Virus record (IMG/VR): IMGVR_UViG_3300032284_000558 | Coordinates: 1-25,830 of that record | Origin: a virus | Length of the DNA stretch: 25,830 bases | Strand: one strand, 5' to 3' | Shown: in pieces, positions 12,918 through 20,614 of the stretch | Layout: each line of letters starts with the position of its first letter | Numbering within the stretch: position 1 is the first letter of the stretch | The notes under the pieces: generated by a model | What the model saw: only the letters and a program-made list of their open reading frames with translations | Told to the model about the DNA's origin: nothing | The model's database searches: none | Translations under genes and position numbers: made by a program

Positions 12918-12923
12918 ACGGTT

Positions 12924-12961
12924 GTGGACAGTTATGTCTACCTGTGGGGCAAGGTCTGCCC
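12924..12961 (+). other. Two tandem hairpins in the leader of the plus-strand operon
   Basis: Stem 1 is GTGGACA (12924-12930), GTTA loop, TGTCTAC (12935-12941), with one G-T pair. Stem 2 is GGGCA (12947-12951), AGGTC loop, TGCCC (12957-12961). The expected transcription start (about 7 nt after the -10) falls at the foot of stem 1, so the mRNA would begin with a hairpin. The gene's start codon is 22 nt after stem 2. It may stabilise the mRNA or control translation. It matches no riboswitch I know. Confidence 0.5.
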
Positions 12962-12982
12962 AAAGAAAGTGAGTATATTATA

Positions 12983-13507
12983 ATGACTGAACAACGATAC
13001 TATTATTTCGGATACGGAATGAACACCAATAACAGTGGCATGGCATCACGTTGCCCTACTGCTATTAACCTTGGTGCAGCAGTGCTGCCTGGTTATCGGT
13101 TTGTATTCCGTGGACATGCTGATGTCGAACTGGACCTTGAAGGTGAAGTTCACGGTGTCCTATGGGAAATTGGCGAGGGCGATTTGGCATCTCTTGACCG
13201 CCTTGAAGGATTTCCAAAATACTACCTGCGCCAACGTGCGTGGGTGGATACGCCTGAAGGTGTATGTCAAGCATGGGTCTATATGATGAATGACCAAGAT
13301 TTCATCAGCAAGCCGTATGAAGGCTACTATCAGATGTGCTATGAGGGCTATCGGGAAAACGAAGTTGACGTGACACAATTGATTGAGGCACGTGAGGCAG
13401 CATTCCAATTGACAACCCGTGAAGAAGATTATCTCTTGACAGATATCAATTCACATGCTACACCTGATTACATACCGTTTGACACAAACTATAGGGAAAT
13501 GTTCTAA
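12983..13507 (+). CDS. Gamma-glutamylcyclotransferase-like (GGCT/AIG2 fold) protein
   Basis: A 174-aa protein starting M-T-E-Q-R-Y-Y-Y-F-G-Y-G-M-N-T. It carries the family's nucleotide-like loop as Y-G-M-N (11-14, usually Y-G-S-N), then R-F-V-F-R-G-H-A-D, V-H-G-V-L-W-E-I, and L-D-R-L-E-G-F-P-K-Y-Y with E75 as the catalytic glutamate. Family members form 5-oxoproline from gamma-glutamyl compounds or cyclise related amines; the substrate here is unknown. The ATG at 12983 is chosen because it starts just before the first strand; the open frame to 12908 runs over the promoter and leader hairpins. The ribosome site is weak (GTGAG). It overlaps the next ATG as TAATG. Confidence 0.85.
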   Translation: MTEQRYYYFGYGMNTNNSGMASRCPTAINLGAAVLPGYRFVFRGHADVELDLEGEVHGVLWEIGEGDLASLDRLEGFPKYYLRQRAWVDTPEGVCQAWVYMMNDQDFISKPYEGYYQMCYEGYRENEVDVTQLIEAREAAFQLTTREEDYLLTDINSHATPDYIPFDTNYREMF

Positions 13508-14670
13508 TGGCAAAATCTGCTCTTGCTGCAAAACCTAAACGTAAGCCAGCACCACGTCAGCCAAAGTTCATGGACGAACGCTACACTGGTGGTGAGCCTA
13601 CATGGGTAGGTGTTGATAAGTGGAGTGACGATAAGGTCCGTCAGGAAATCTATCGTGGCTTCTACTTTTACAATTACTATATGACTGCCTCTGACATGCG
13701 GAAGTATGTTCTTGAGTATGGTCAGAAGGTTCTTAAGTGGAGCAAGACAGATGTTGCCGCATTTAATGAATGTGAAGACGCACGTGTAGGCATCACCATT
13801 GGTAGCTATTCCAAGATGGTGCTTAACGGTGCGCCTATCCCTGCAAGTGATTTTGTTACTGACAAGATTGCTGAACTGTTGGCATATGGTAACGCTAAGT
13901 TGGCCGAAAAGGTTGACGCAGAAAAGTCAGTTGCCAAACGCACCATTCAAGACCACATGAACGAAAAGTTCTGTGATATTGTTGGTGAGATTGAGGCACA
14001 GTATGATGTGATGTGGAGTGGCAGTGAAGAGAAGTTTGACTTTGTTGCTTATTTCCGTGAAGTGTCAATGCCACAACAGTTTGTCAATCGTATCCGTGAC
14101 CGCTATCAGGGTCAGCTTGATGAGTTGAACGAGAGCCAAGCCAAGAAGTGTGACCCACAATTGGCAGAAGCATACGCATGGATGAAGAAGCCAGACGTTA
14201 AGCGTATTACTGCATGGTATGCATCCCTGTTTGATGCACTTACTACGTATGGCAAGGTCAAGGCCGCTGTTCGTAAGGTTCGCAAGGTTCGTCCTGTGAG
14301 CAAGGAAAAGCAGGTCAAGGGTGTAAAGTATCTGAAAGACTTTGCAGAACTTAATCTCGTGAGCATCAACCCTGTTGATATCATTGGTTCAAAGGAATTG
14401 TGGGTATACAATACTAAGACCCGCAAACTTGGTCAGTATGTTGCAGCCGCTGATACTACGCAAATGACTATCAAGGGTTCAACCATCATTGGCTTCGATA
14501 CCAAGCTGAGTGTTGCTAAGACACTTCGCAAGCCAAAGGAGCAGTTGAAGGCTTTCCAGAACGCTGGTAAGATTGCACTGCGTAAGTTCATGGGCGATAT
14601 CCGTGCAACAGAAATTGCACTGACTGGTCGTATCAACGGTGATACTGTCCTTCTTAAAACAGTGAGGTAA
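13507..14670 (+). CDS. Conserved T4-like phage protein, unknown function
   Basis: A 387-aa protein with a basic, Pro/Lys-rich N-terminus (K-P-K-R-K-P-A-P-R-Q-P-K), then Y-T-G-x-E-P-T-W and a long helical middle. The C-terminal 110 residues look strongly conserved: L-W-V-Y-N-T-K-T-R-K-L-G-Q-Y-V, I-K-G-S-T-I-I-G-F-D, K-T-L-R-K-P-K-E-Q-L-K-A-F, and G-R-I-N-G-D-T-V-L-L-K-T-V-R. I recall this layout from uncharacterised proteins of T4-like phages, including cyanophages. No catalytic motif is visible. The basic termini suggest a nucleic-acid or structural role. It is translationally coupled to the GGCT gene by TAATG. Confidence 0.82.
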   Translation: MAKSALAAKPKRKPAPRQPKFMDERYTGGEPTWVGVDKWSDDKVRQEIYRGFYFYNYYMTASDMRKYVLEYGQKVLKWSKTDVAAFNECEDARVGITIGSYSKMVLNGAPIPASDFVTDKIAELLAYGNAKLAEKVDAEKSVAKRTIQDHMNEKFCDIVGEIEAQYDVMWSGSEEKFDFVAYFREVSMPQQFVNRIRDRYQGQLDELNESQAKKCDPQLAEAYAWMKKPDVKRITAWYASLFDALTTYGKVKAAVRKVRKVRPVSKEKQVKGVKYLKDFAELNLVSINPVDIIGSKELWVYNTKTRKLGQYVAAADTTQMTIKGSTIIGFDTKLSVAKTLRKPKEQLKAFQNAGKIALRKFMGDIRATEIALTGRINGDTVLLKTVR

Positions 14671-14671
14671 T

Positions 14672-14932
14672 ATGACTGTCCCTCGTCACTATGAAATATC
14701 AGAGTTGTTTTCTCGTAAGGAGAAACTTGATGAGATGTTTGACTGGCTTCGTCTAAACGTCAATTGTGACGAGGGACATGGCTATACTGCACAATACAAA
14801 AACAAATGGTATAAGAACCAGAAACATAGTGTAATTCAGGTGGTATTTTATACCTATGTGCCAGAAGAAGTGATAATGTATTTCGTGTTAATGTGGCATG
14901 ACCTATTTGTAGACAAGGAGACAGGAATATGA
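14672..14932 (+). CDS. Small phage protein, unknown
   Basis: An 86-aa protein starting M-T-V-P-R-H-Y-E-I-S-E-L-F. GAGG lies 5-6 nt before the ATG, and the stop overlaps the next ATG as ATGA. It is aromatic-rich (W-Y-K-N-Q-K-H-S-V-I-Q-V-V-F-Y-T-Y) with no signal or membrane segment. It resembles in layout the protein at 15293-15622: both have W-Y followed by a V-x-F/V-Y-x-[FY] strand, a P-E-[ED] turn, then a hydrophobic segment. They may be distant relatives. Confidence 0.75.
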   Translation: MTVPRHYEISELFSRKEKLDEMFDWLRLNVNCDEGHGYTAQYKNKWYKNQKHSVIQVVFYTYVPEEVIMYFVLMWHDLFVDKETGI

Positions 14933-15309
14933 GTGGCGGATGGAATACAGTTCAACAGGTTGACACGCTTCGTTCTATGGCAAGCGACCTTGGATTTGAA
15001 ATCGGACGTGACCCACATGGTAGCACGTCGGGTGTAGTGTGTTTGTTCGTATCCAAGGACGAGTCGGTATTGCCAGTTTATAATCGCAATATGCCCCTGT
15101 TCACTGGTGATATTGATGGGTGTATTAATTTCTTGATAGGTTGGAGAAAGTGTGTTGAATACCACAACGTCCTTGGCTTTGAAAAGCGGCGTAAGGTTGC
15201 AGAAGATAAACATTACACAGACTTGCAGTTTCGCAAGATTAAACATGCTGTGACTACTGGTAAAGAACCTACCAAGGATATGGGCTTTGAAGATGGCCAG
15301 CACTACTAA
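14929..15309 (+). CDS. Conserved small phage protein (MSGxW family)
   Basis: A 126-aa protein beginning M-S-G-G-W-N-T-V-Q-Q-V-D-T-L. GGAG-type sequence lies just before the ATG, which overlaps the preceding stop. Conserved-looking parts are S-D-L-G-F-E-I-G, D-E-S-V-L-P-V-Y-N-R-N, L-F-T-G-D-I-D-G-C-I-N-F-L-I-G-W and a basic helical end. I recall similar short proteins (M-S-G-x-W, L-P-x-Y-x-R-x, L-F-x-G) in T4-like phages, function unknown. It overlaps the next gene by about 17 bp. Confidence 0.8.
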   Translation: MSGGWNTVQQVDTLRSMASDLGFEIGRDPHGSTSGVVCLFVSKDESVLPVYNRNMPLFTGDIDGCINFLIGWRKCVEYHNVLGFEKRRKVAEDKHYTDLQFRKIKHAVTTGKEPTKDMGFEDGQHY

Positions 15310-15622
15310 TGATTGGGTTGATAATTTTATACACGATGGTGTGGTGATTATCCCTGTAGCTGTATTCATGTGCCATATTCTTGAAGAAGATAACAGTTTT
15401 GGTAATGCCGACTGGTATCTTGGAAAGGCAAATGAATACTGGTATGAAGAAGAAAACTATCGTTGGGTATGGGAACACAGTGTTAAAACCCCAAAGTTTT
15501 ATTCTCATCGTGACCACGCACAATTTGGATGGTTTGTAAAAGTTTATGCTTTCTTTACACCAGAAGATGAGGTATTATATCACTTGACATTCGGAGATAC
15601 AATTGCTCGTACATACATCTGA
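15293..15622 (+). CDS. Small phage protein, unknown
   Basis: A 109-aa acidic, aromatic-rich protein starting M-A-S-T-T-N-D-W-V-D-N-F. The in-frame TTG at 15287 is an alternative start and is better spaced from AAGGA at 15274. It contains A-D-W-Y-L-G-K-A-N-E-Y-W-Y-E-E-E-N-Y and a strand V-K-V-Y-A-F-F-T-P-E-D-E-V. No family recognised. It is the last gene before the late structural block. Confidence 0.7.
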   Translation: MASTTNDWVDNFIHDGVVIIPVAVFMCHILEEDNSFGNADWYLGKANEYWYEEENYRWVWEHSVKTPKFYSHRDHAQFGWFVKVYAFFTPEDEVLYHLTFGDTIARTYI

Positions 15623-15678
15623 CCGTTGGTTCAAAAACTTTGGCATTGAATTGTCGCCACGTGGTCTACGCTTGCTTT

Positions 15679-15695
15679 TATTTATACTATAAATA
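15679..15695. promoter_or_regulatory. Palindromic late promoter, TATAAATA on both strands
   Basis: TATTTATA-C-TATAAATA: the plus-strand box (15688-15695) serves the neck gene, which has GGAG 6 nt before its ATG. The mirror box (15686-15679) would fire leftward, antisense to 15293-15622. The palindrome may instead be a structural feature of the promoter. Confidence 0.7.
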
Positions 15696-15713
15696 TATGT
15701 AACGGAGTTATCC

Positions 15714-16466
15714 ATGGCCACATTGATGGAACTTAAAACTGATATTTTTGATTATGTGCGTTACAGTCTCGGCGACGGGATGATTGACATTGAACTGGAC
15801 CCAGTTCATTATGAAGTTAATCTAAAACAATCCATTGTTCGTTATCGTCAACGCAGTGCAAACAGTGTTGAAGAAAGCTATTCATTCCTTGAATTGCAGA
15901 TGGACACGAATACCTATCAATTGCCAAATGAAGTTATCAGTGTTCGTAACGTATTCAAGCGTAATATCGGTGCCAATAGTGGAACTAGTTCGCAGTATGA
16001 ACCATTTGAAGCTGGGTTCGTTAACTTCTATATGATTCAGAGTGGTCGTGTTGGTGGTTTATCAACATACTACATGTATAGTTCATTCTTAAAAGAAGCA
16101 GCTAAATTATTTGGTGGTTTTTTAAATTATAAGTTTAATACTGTGACTAAAGAACTTACAATCATGCGTCGTCCACGTGCAGACAAGGAAACTATCCTGC
16201 TGTGGACTGAAAATTATAAGCCAGACGTGACATTATTGACCGACATTTATAGTGGTCCATGGCTAAAAGAGTATACCCTAGCACTGTGTATGAGAACACT
16301 TGGTGAAGCACGTAGTAAGTTTGGAACAATCGTAGGTCCAGGTGGTGGCACTACTCTTAACGGGACTGATTTGCTAACTCGTGCACAAGCTAAGATTGAT
16401 GCACTTGAACTCGAAATTACCAATTACATGACAGGTGAAATGCCTATGTGGTGGGTGCAAGGATAA
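15714..16466 (+). CDS. Neck / head-tail connector protein (T4 gp13-14-type role)
   Basis: A 250-aa virion protein. The N-terminus reads L-K-T-D-I-F-D-Y-V-R-Y-S-L-G, then I-D-I-E-L-D-P-V-H-Y, R-Y-R-Q-R-S-A-N, and E-E-S-Y-S-F-L-E-L. Further motifs are Y-Q-L-P-N-E-V-I-S-V, L-L-W-T-E-N-Y-K-P, and G-E-A-R-S-K-F with a G-P-G-G-G-T-T-L-N-G loop. This is the layout of neck or connector proteins in T4-like phages of marine and soil bacteria, where they join the head portal to the tail. The exact equivalence to gp13 or gp14 is not certain. It has its own late promoter and a GGAG ribosome site, and stands at the head of the structural block. Confidence 0.72.
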   Translation: MATLMELKTDIFDYVRYSLGDGMIDIELDPVHYEVNLKQSIVRYRQRSANSVEESYSFLELQMDTNTYQLPNEVISVRNVFKRNIGANSGTSSQYEPFEAGFVNFYMIQSGRVGGLSTYYMYSSFLKEAAKLFGGFLNYKFNTVTKELTIMRRPRADKETILLWTENYKPDVTLLTDIYSGPWLKEYTLALCMRTLGEARSKFGTIVGPGGGTTLNGTDLLTRAQAKIDALELEITNYMTGEMPMWWVQG

Positions 16467-16478
16467 TTTGACAACGCC

Positions 16479-17102
16479 ATGAAAATTAATTATTCTAAGG
16501 GAATGATTATTGGTGTATGTGGATTGATTGGTGGCGGTAAGGGAACAGTCGCTGACATATTAGTAGGTTCCCATAACTTTCATAAGATTAGTTTTGCCGA
16601 TGCATTAAAAGATGCAGTATCACGTGTATTCTCATGGGATAGAAAACTCCTTGAGGGTGATACAAAGCAATCTCGTGAATGGCGTGAAGAAGTTGACCAA
16701 TGGTGGGCTGTTCGTCTTGATATACCTAACTTAACTCCACGTTGGGTTCTACAGTATTGGGGAACAGAAGTTTGCCGTGTAGGATTTCACGAAGATATTT
16801 GGGTTGCAAGTATGGAACGTCGTGTTATGAACCTACAAGCAAGTCATCCTACAACTAATTATGTTATTCCAGATACACGTTTTCCAAATGAAGTTGACAT
16901 GATTCGTCGTCAGGGTGGTAAAGTATGGGGGGTTCGCCGTGGTGAAGACCCTGGTTGGATGGTCAATTTACTGTTACATGGCACGGAACCTAATGATGTT
17001 CATCCGAGCGAATGGAGTTGGGTGCGTTCAAATCTTGACCAATTGATTGATAACAACGGCACTCTTCATGATTTGGAAGAAAAAGTTAAAACTTTGCTAT
17101 AA
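16479..17102 (+). CDS. Deoxynucleoside monophosphate kinase, T4 gp1 type
   Basis: A 207-aa P-loop kinase: G-V-C-G-L-I-G-G-G-K-G-T (12-23) as Walker A, S-F-A-D-A-L-K-D-A-V as the substrate helix, then W-D-R-K-L-L-E-G-D-T, W-V-L-Q-Y-W-G-T-E-V-C-R, and D-T-R-F-P-N-E. All are typical of phage dNMP kinases, which make dNDPs for phage DNA synthesis. It sits within the late block, 12 bp after the neck gene. The first ATG has no good ribosome site; ATG 16503 (M-I-I-G-V) has AAGGGA close to it, so the start is unsure. Confidence 0.88.
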   Translation: MKINYSKGMIIGVCGLIGGGKGTVADILVGSHNFHKISFADALKDAVSRVFSWDRKLLEGDTKQSREWREEVDQWWAVRLDIPNLTPRWVLQYWGTEVCRVGFHEDIWVASMERRVMNLQASHPTTNYVIPDTRFPNEVDMIRRQGGKVWGVRRGEDPGWMVNLLLHGTEPNDVHPSEWSWVRSNLDQLIDNNGTLHDLEEKVKTLL

Positions 17103-17119
17103 TGTCCGCACATAACCGT

Positions 17120-17187
17120 CCTTAAAGGGTCTATTTCTGGGTGTTCCGATAAATATTATCAACACCTTAAAGGAAACAGACCCTATG
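17120..17187 (+). promoter_or_regulatory. Late promoter inside a long inverted repeat before the sheath gene
   Basis: GATAAATA (17148-17155) lies in the loop of nested stems. AGGGTCT (17126-17132) pairs with AGACCCT (17178-17184, touching the ATG), TTTC (17134-17137) with GAAA (17173-17176), and GGTGTT (17140-17145) with AACACC (17161-17166). CCTTAAAGG occurs twice (17120-17128, 17165-17173), the second copy holding the ribosome site. A late transcript would start near 17161 and keep only the right arm. Confidence 0.78.
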
Positions 17188-20100
17188 GCAACATTAGTAT
17201 CTCCAGGCGTATCGGTATCAGTTATTGACGAGAGCAATTATGCTCCAACTGGTCCAGGTACAGTACCATTCATTCTACTTGCGACTGCACAGGATAAAAG
17301 CAGCACTGCTGGCGGTATTGCTAGCTTTACAACTGCAGCAAATGCAAATGCACTTAAATTGATCACAAGTCAGAAAGAGCTTCTAAACAATTACGGTTTG
17401 CCTATTTTCCCAACAGATGCAAGTGGAAACCGTTTATTTGGTAGTGAACTTGCTGAATATGGTCTGATGGCTGCACACAGCACCCTTGGTATTACCAATC
17501 AGGCTTATGTGCTACGTGCTGATATTGATTTAAATCAATTAATTGGCAGCAGCAGCCGTCCATACAGCAATCCAACTGGCGGAACTCAGTGGTTAAGCAC
17601 TACATCTAGTAAGTGGGGTATTTTCCAGTGGACACAAAGTACAACAAATCCAGTGTTTACAAACGTAACCCCTATTATTATTACTGACCCATCACAGCAT
17701 ACTAGTGGTGTTCCACTTTCAACTGTTGGCAAAGTAGGAAGTTATGCAATAGTTTCTGATATTTCATACACTTCTGCAAACCCAATTTATCAAAAAGCAT
17801 ATGATAATACTTGGAATCAAGTAGGAAGTACTGCTTGGCAGCAAAAGACTCCAACAATTATTGGAACTACTCAACCTACTAATGATCTCACATTTAGTGG
17901 AACACAAGATGTTCTAACTATTAATACTGTTCCTATTGCAGCCATCACTAATGGCACTGCTGCTACATTTGCAAATACTGTTAATACTGCTGCTATTCCA
18001 GGTGTTACTGCAGCAGTACTACCAAACGGATATTTTGCTCTATTTGTTACAAGTGCAGCAAAGAGTGGTGGTTCAGTAGTAGATGGTAAGGTTACCATTT
18101 CTAACGGAACTGGTACACCACTAGCAAAGCTAGGATTGACTGCAGTTAGCCAGATGGGTGGTGTAACATTTACATATGCTCCTCACTATCAAGTACCTGC
18201 TTGGAAAACAACAGATTCTTCCACTAAACGTGCAAGCGGTAGTGTATGGATTAAGACAACTGCTGTTAACAATGGTATGAATATTAGTGTATATCGTTGG
18301 AATAGTGCTACAACAAATTGGGATTTGATTCCAGCACCAGCGTTCCATAATAATTCAAATGCAATTTACAACTATGACCCAACATTGGGTGGATTGGGAA
18401 TTGTAACAGATACACTATTCATGCAATATGACACGCTTTCCAACGGTACTGCATCTTCACGTTTGATGCAATGGCAGGGTTATGGAAGTGCATTAACTGT
18501 TACTGGAACTGTATCAAATCCAACTTTTGCACAAAATGATTCATTTACTATTCAGACAACTGTTCTTGGAAGTAGTTCACTAAGTGCAACATATACTGTT
18601 ACATTAACACAAGCTACTCCTACTGCTAGTAATTTTGTAAACGCATTTAACTCAGTAATGGCTGGAACTCCTGTCAGTGCTTCACTTTCATCAAGTGGAA
18701 ACATTGTACTAACTCAGTCAAATGGCGGGGATATTATTCTTACAAATACAAGTGGAACCCCTCTAACAAGTGCTGGTATAACTACATCAACACCAAATGT
18801 TTATGACGGAAATAACAGCTATCTTGTTGCCACTTACTGGCAACCTGCAGAATACCTATATCAACAGGCAGTTGCTCCAATTAATGCACCTGCAACTGGT
18901 GCATTATGGTATTATGAAACACCTCTTGAAGTTGATATTATGATTAATAATGGAACGGTTTGGAAAGGTTATCACGGACTAGCAAGTGATGCACGTGGTT
19001 ATAACCTACAAAATACTGACCCACTAGGACCAATCATCAGTAGTTCAGCGCCTACACTACAGACAGATGGTACTTCACTAGTATTTGGTGACATTTGGGT
19101 AAGCACTGCAGACCTTGAAAATTATCCACAGATTTATCGTTGGCAGCGTCTAAATGGCGTAAATCAGTGGGTGCTCATTGATAATACTGATAACACAACT
19201 GAAAATGGTATTCTATTTGCTGATGCACGTTGGGCTGGCAGTGACGGAGTTGATCCTGCACTTGATGCTAAGCCAACTATCGTAAGTCTATTGACTAGTG
19301 ACTATGTAGATTATGATGCTCCAAATCCGCAGCTATACCCACGTGGAACACTGTTGTTCAATACACGTCGCAGCAGCTACAACGTTAAGAAGTATGTAAG
19401 TGATCACTTTAGCACTGCAAATTATCCTCTAAACAGTGCGTTGACTACTACTGCTTCATGGATAAGCGTTAGTGGTAAGAATATTAATAACGTTCCTTAC
19501 ATGGGCCGTAAGGCACAGCGTAATGTCGTTGTTAGTGCTCTTAAAGAAGCAGTAGATATGAACGTAGTTGTTCGTGAAGACCAAATTAACTTTAATCTCT
19601 TGGTATGCCCAGGCTACCCAGAATTAACTCAGAATCTTGTTATGTTGAACGATGATCGCCGTAATACTGGTTTCATTCTTGCTGATACTCCAATGGGATT
19701 ATCAAGTGACGCAACTGAAATCACAAATTATGTAACAAACGTTGCTGGTGTTTCAAATACTGGTGAAGACGGTCTTGTTACGGCTGATAGTTATACTGCG
19801 GTATTCTATCCAGGCGCTGCATACACCAATTCTCTTGATGGCGTTGGACAGGTTGTTGTTCCAATTACTCATGCAATCCTACGTATGATTGTTAAGAGTG
19901 ACCAAAACAGTCATCCATGGTTTGCACCAGCAGGAACACTACGTGGTCAGATTGATAACGTAACTAAGATTGGTTATGTTGATCGTGTAACTGGTAAGTT
20001 TATAAGCATTGGAACAAATCAGGGTCTACGTGACCTACTGTATCAAAACAATGTTAACCCAGTTGCGGTATTCCCTAACGAAGGCATCCTTAACTACGGT

Positions 20101-20502
20101 AACCACACTCGTCAGGCAACTGCTACAGCACTTGACCGTATCAACGTTGCTCGTTTGATTAACTATCTACGTTACAACCTTGAACGTCTTGCAAAGCCAC
20201 TTGTGTTTGAACCAAATGATACAATCACACGCAATGAAGCTAAACAAGCAATTGAAGGTCTGCTAAATGATATTGTTGCACAACGTGGTATCTACGACTA
20301 TCTCGTAGTTTGCGATACTACAAACAATACTCCAAGCACCATTGACCGCAATGAATTGCACATTGATATCGCAATTGAACCAACAAAGGCTGTAGAGTTT
20401 ATCTATATCCCTGTTCGTATCTTGAATACTGGCGCAATTGCTGGTTCTGGTGCAAATAATGGCGGAATTAGCAACACTACACCTAGTGTAAGATTAACGT
20501 AA
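17185..20502 (+). CDS. 18: Contractile tail sheath protein, T4 gp18 family, with large insertions
   Basis: The 1105-aa sheath subunit, much longer than T4 gp18 (659 aa). The N-terminus A-T-L-V-S-P-G-V-S-V-S-V-I-D-E-S and the C-terminal part (N-V-V-V-S-A-L-K-E-A-V-D, I-N-Y-L-R-Y-N-L-E-R-L-A-K-P-L-V-F-E-P-N-D, H-I-D-I-A-I-E-P-T-K-A-V-E-F-I) are standard sheath. Residues about 130-680 are inserted, surface-exposed material. They include two domains resembling the flagellin-hook IN fold (about 235-320 and 436-535, each with T-I-N/T-V start, N-T-V-N or F-V-N-A-F-N helix, and L-A-K-L-G-L or L-T-S-A-G-I end), plus several short modules with a G-x-[IVLQ]-W-x-x-T core. AAAGGAAA lies about 8-9 nt before the ATG. 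It is followed by a terminator. Confidence 0.95.
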   Translation: MATLVSPGVSVSVIDESNYAPTGPGTVPFILLATAQDKSSTAGGIASFTTAANANALKLITSQKELLNNYGLPIFPTDASGNRLFGSELAEYGLMAAHSTLGITNQAYVLRADIDLNQLIGSSSRPYSNPTGGTQWLSTTSSKWGIFQWTQSTTNPVFTNVTPIIITDPSQHTSGVPLSTVGKVGSYAIVSDISYTSANPIYQKAYDNTWNQVGSTAWQQKTPTIIGTTQPTNDLTFSGTQDVLTINTVPIAAITNGTAATFANTVNTAAIPGVTAAVLPNGYFALFVTSAAKSGGSVVDGKVTISNGTGTPLAKLGLTAVSQMGGVTFTYAPHYQVPAWKTTDSSTKRASGSVWIKTTAVNNGMNISVYRWNSATTNWDLIPAPAFHNNSNAIYNYDPTLGGLGIVTDTLFMQYDTLSNGTASSRLMQWQGYGSALTVTGTVSNPTFAQNDSFTIQTTVLGSSSLSATYTVTLTQATPTASNFVNAFNSVMAGTPVSASLSSSGNIVLTQSNGGDIILTNTSGTPLTSAGITTSTPNVYDGNNSYLVATYWQPAEYLYQQAVAPINAPATGALWYYETPLEVDIMINNGTVWKGYHGLASDARGYNLQNTDPLGPIISSSAPTLQTDGTSLVFGDIWVSTADLENYPQIYRWQRLNGVNQWVLIDNTDNTTENGILFADARWAGSDGVDPALDAKPTIVSLLTSDYVDYDAPNPQLYPRGTLLFNTRRSSYNVKKYVSDHFSTANYPLNSALTTTASWISVSGKNINNVPYMGRKAQRNVVVSALKEAVDMNVVVREDQINFNLLVCPGYPELTQNLVMLNDDRRNTGFILADTPMGLSSDATEITNYVTNVAGVSNTGEDGLVTADSYTAVFYPGAAYTNSLDGVGQVVVPITHAILRMIVKSDQNSHPWFAPAGTLRGQIDNVTKIGYVDRVTGKFISIGTNQGLRDLLYQNNVNPVAVFPNEGILNYGNHTRQATATALDRINVARLINYLRYNLERLAKPLVFEPNDTITRNEAKQAIEGLLNDIVAQRGIYDYLVVCDTTNNTPSTIDRNELHIDIAIEPTKAVEFIYIPVRILNTGAIAGSGANNGGISNTTPSVRLT

Positions 20503-20524
20503 CATAAAAATATAATAGAAATAT

Positions 20525-20553
20525 AAAAAGCCGCTAGCAATAGCGGCTTTTTT
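20525..20553. terminator. Rho-independent terminator after the sheath gene
   Basis: AAAAAGCCGCTA, GCAA loop, TAGCGGCTTTTTT (stem GCCGCTA 20530-20536 / TAGCGGC 20541-20547). It can act both ways and isolates the abundant sheath message from the tube message. Confidence 0.93.
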
Positions 20554-20573
20554 AATATACGCACTAATTAAAT

Positions 20574-20603
20574 CTATGCAAAGTGGTATAAATACTTTCA
20601 TAG
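20574..20603 (+). promoter_or_regulatory. Late promoter in the loop of a hairpin before the tube gene
   Basis: CTATG-c-AAAGT (20574-20584) pairs with ACTTTCATAG (20594-20603), 10 bp with one bulge. The loop holds TATAAATA (20587-20594). The right arm runs into the ribosome site AGGAG (20602-20606). A late transcript would start near 20600 and lose the left arm. Confidence 0.75.
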
Positions 20604-20614
20604 GAGAATATAAG

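Noticed and set aside
12908-12982. In-frame extension of the cyclotransferase-like protein
   Set aside because: It overlaps the -10 box and the two leader hairpins, and the family begins at the M-T-E-Q-R-Y-Y-Y-F-G-Y-G segment.
15603-15692. 29-aa frame from a TTG with GGAG upstream (R-W-F-K-N-F-G-I-E-L-S-P-R-G-L-R)
   Set aside because: It starts in the end of another gene and its stop lies inside the late promoter. The peptide is plausible but too short to support without conservation.
16467-16495. TTGACA with TATTCT at 17 bp, resembling a sigma70 promoter
   Set aside because: It lacks the TGC and TGn features of the set and overlaps the beginning of the dNMP kinase frame, so chance is likely.
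20576-20614. In-frame extension of the tube protein by 13 residues
   Set aside because: The extension runs through the late promoter and its hairpin; AGGAG correctly placed before 20615 marks the real start.
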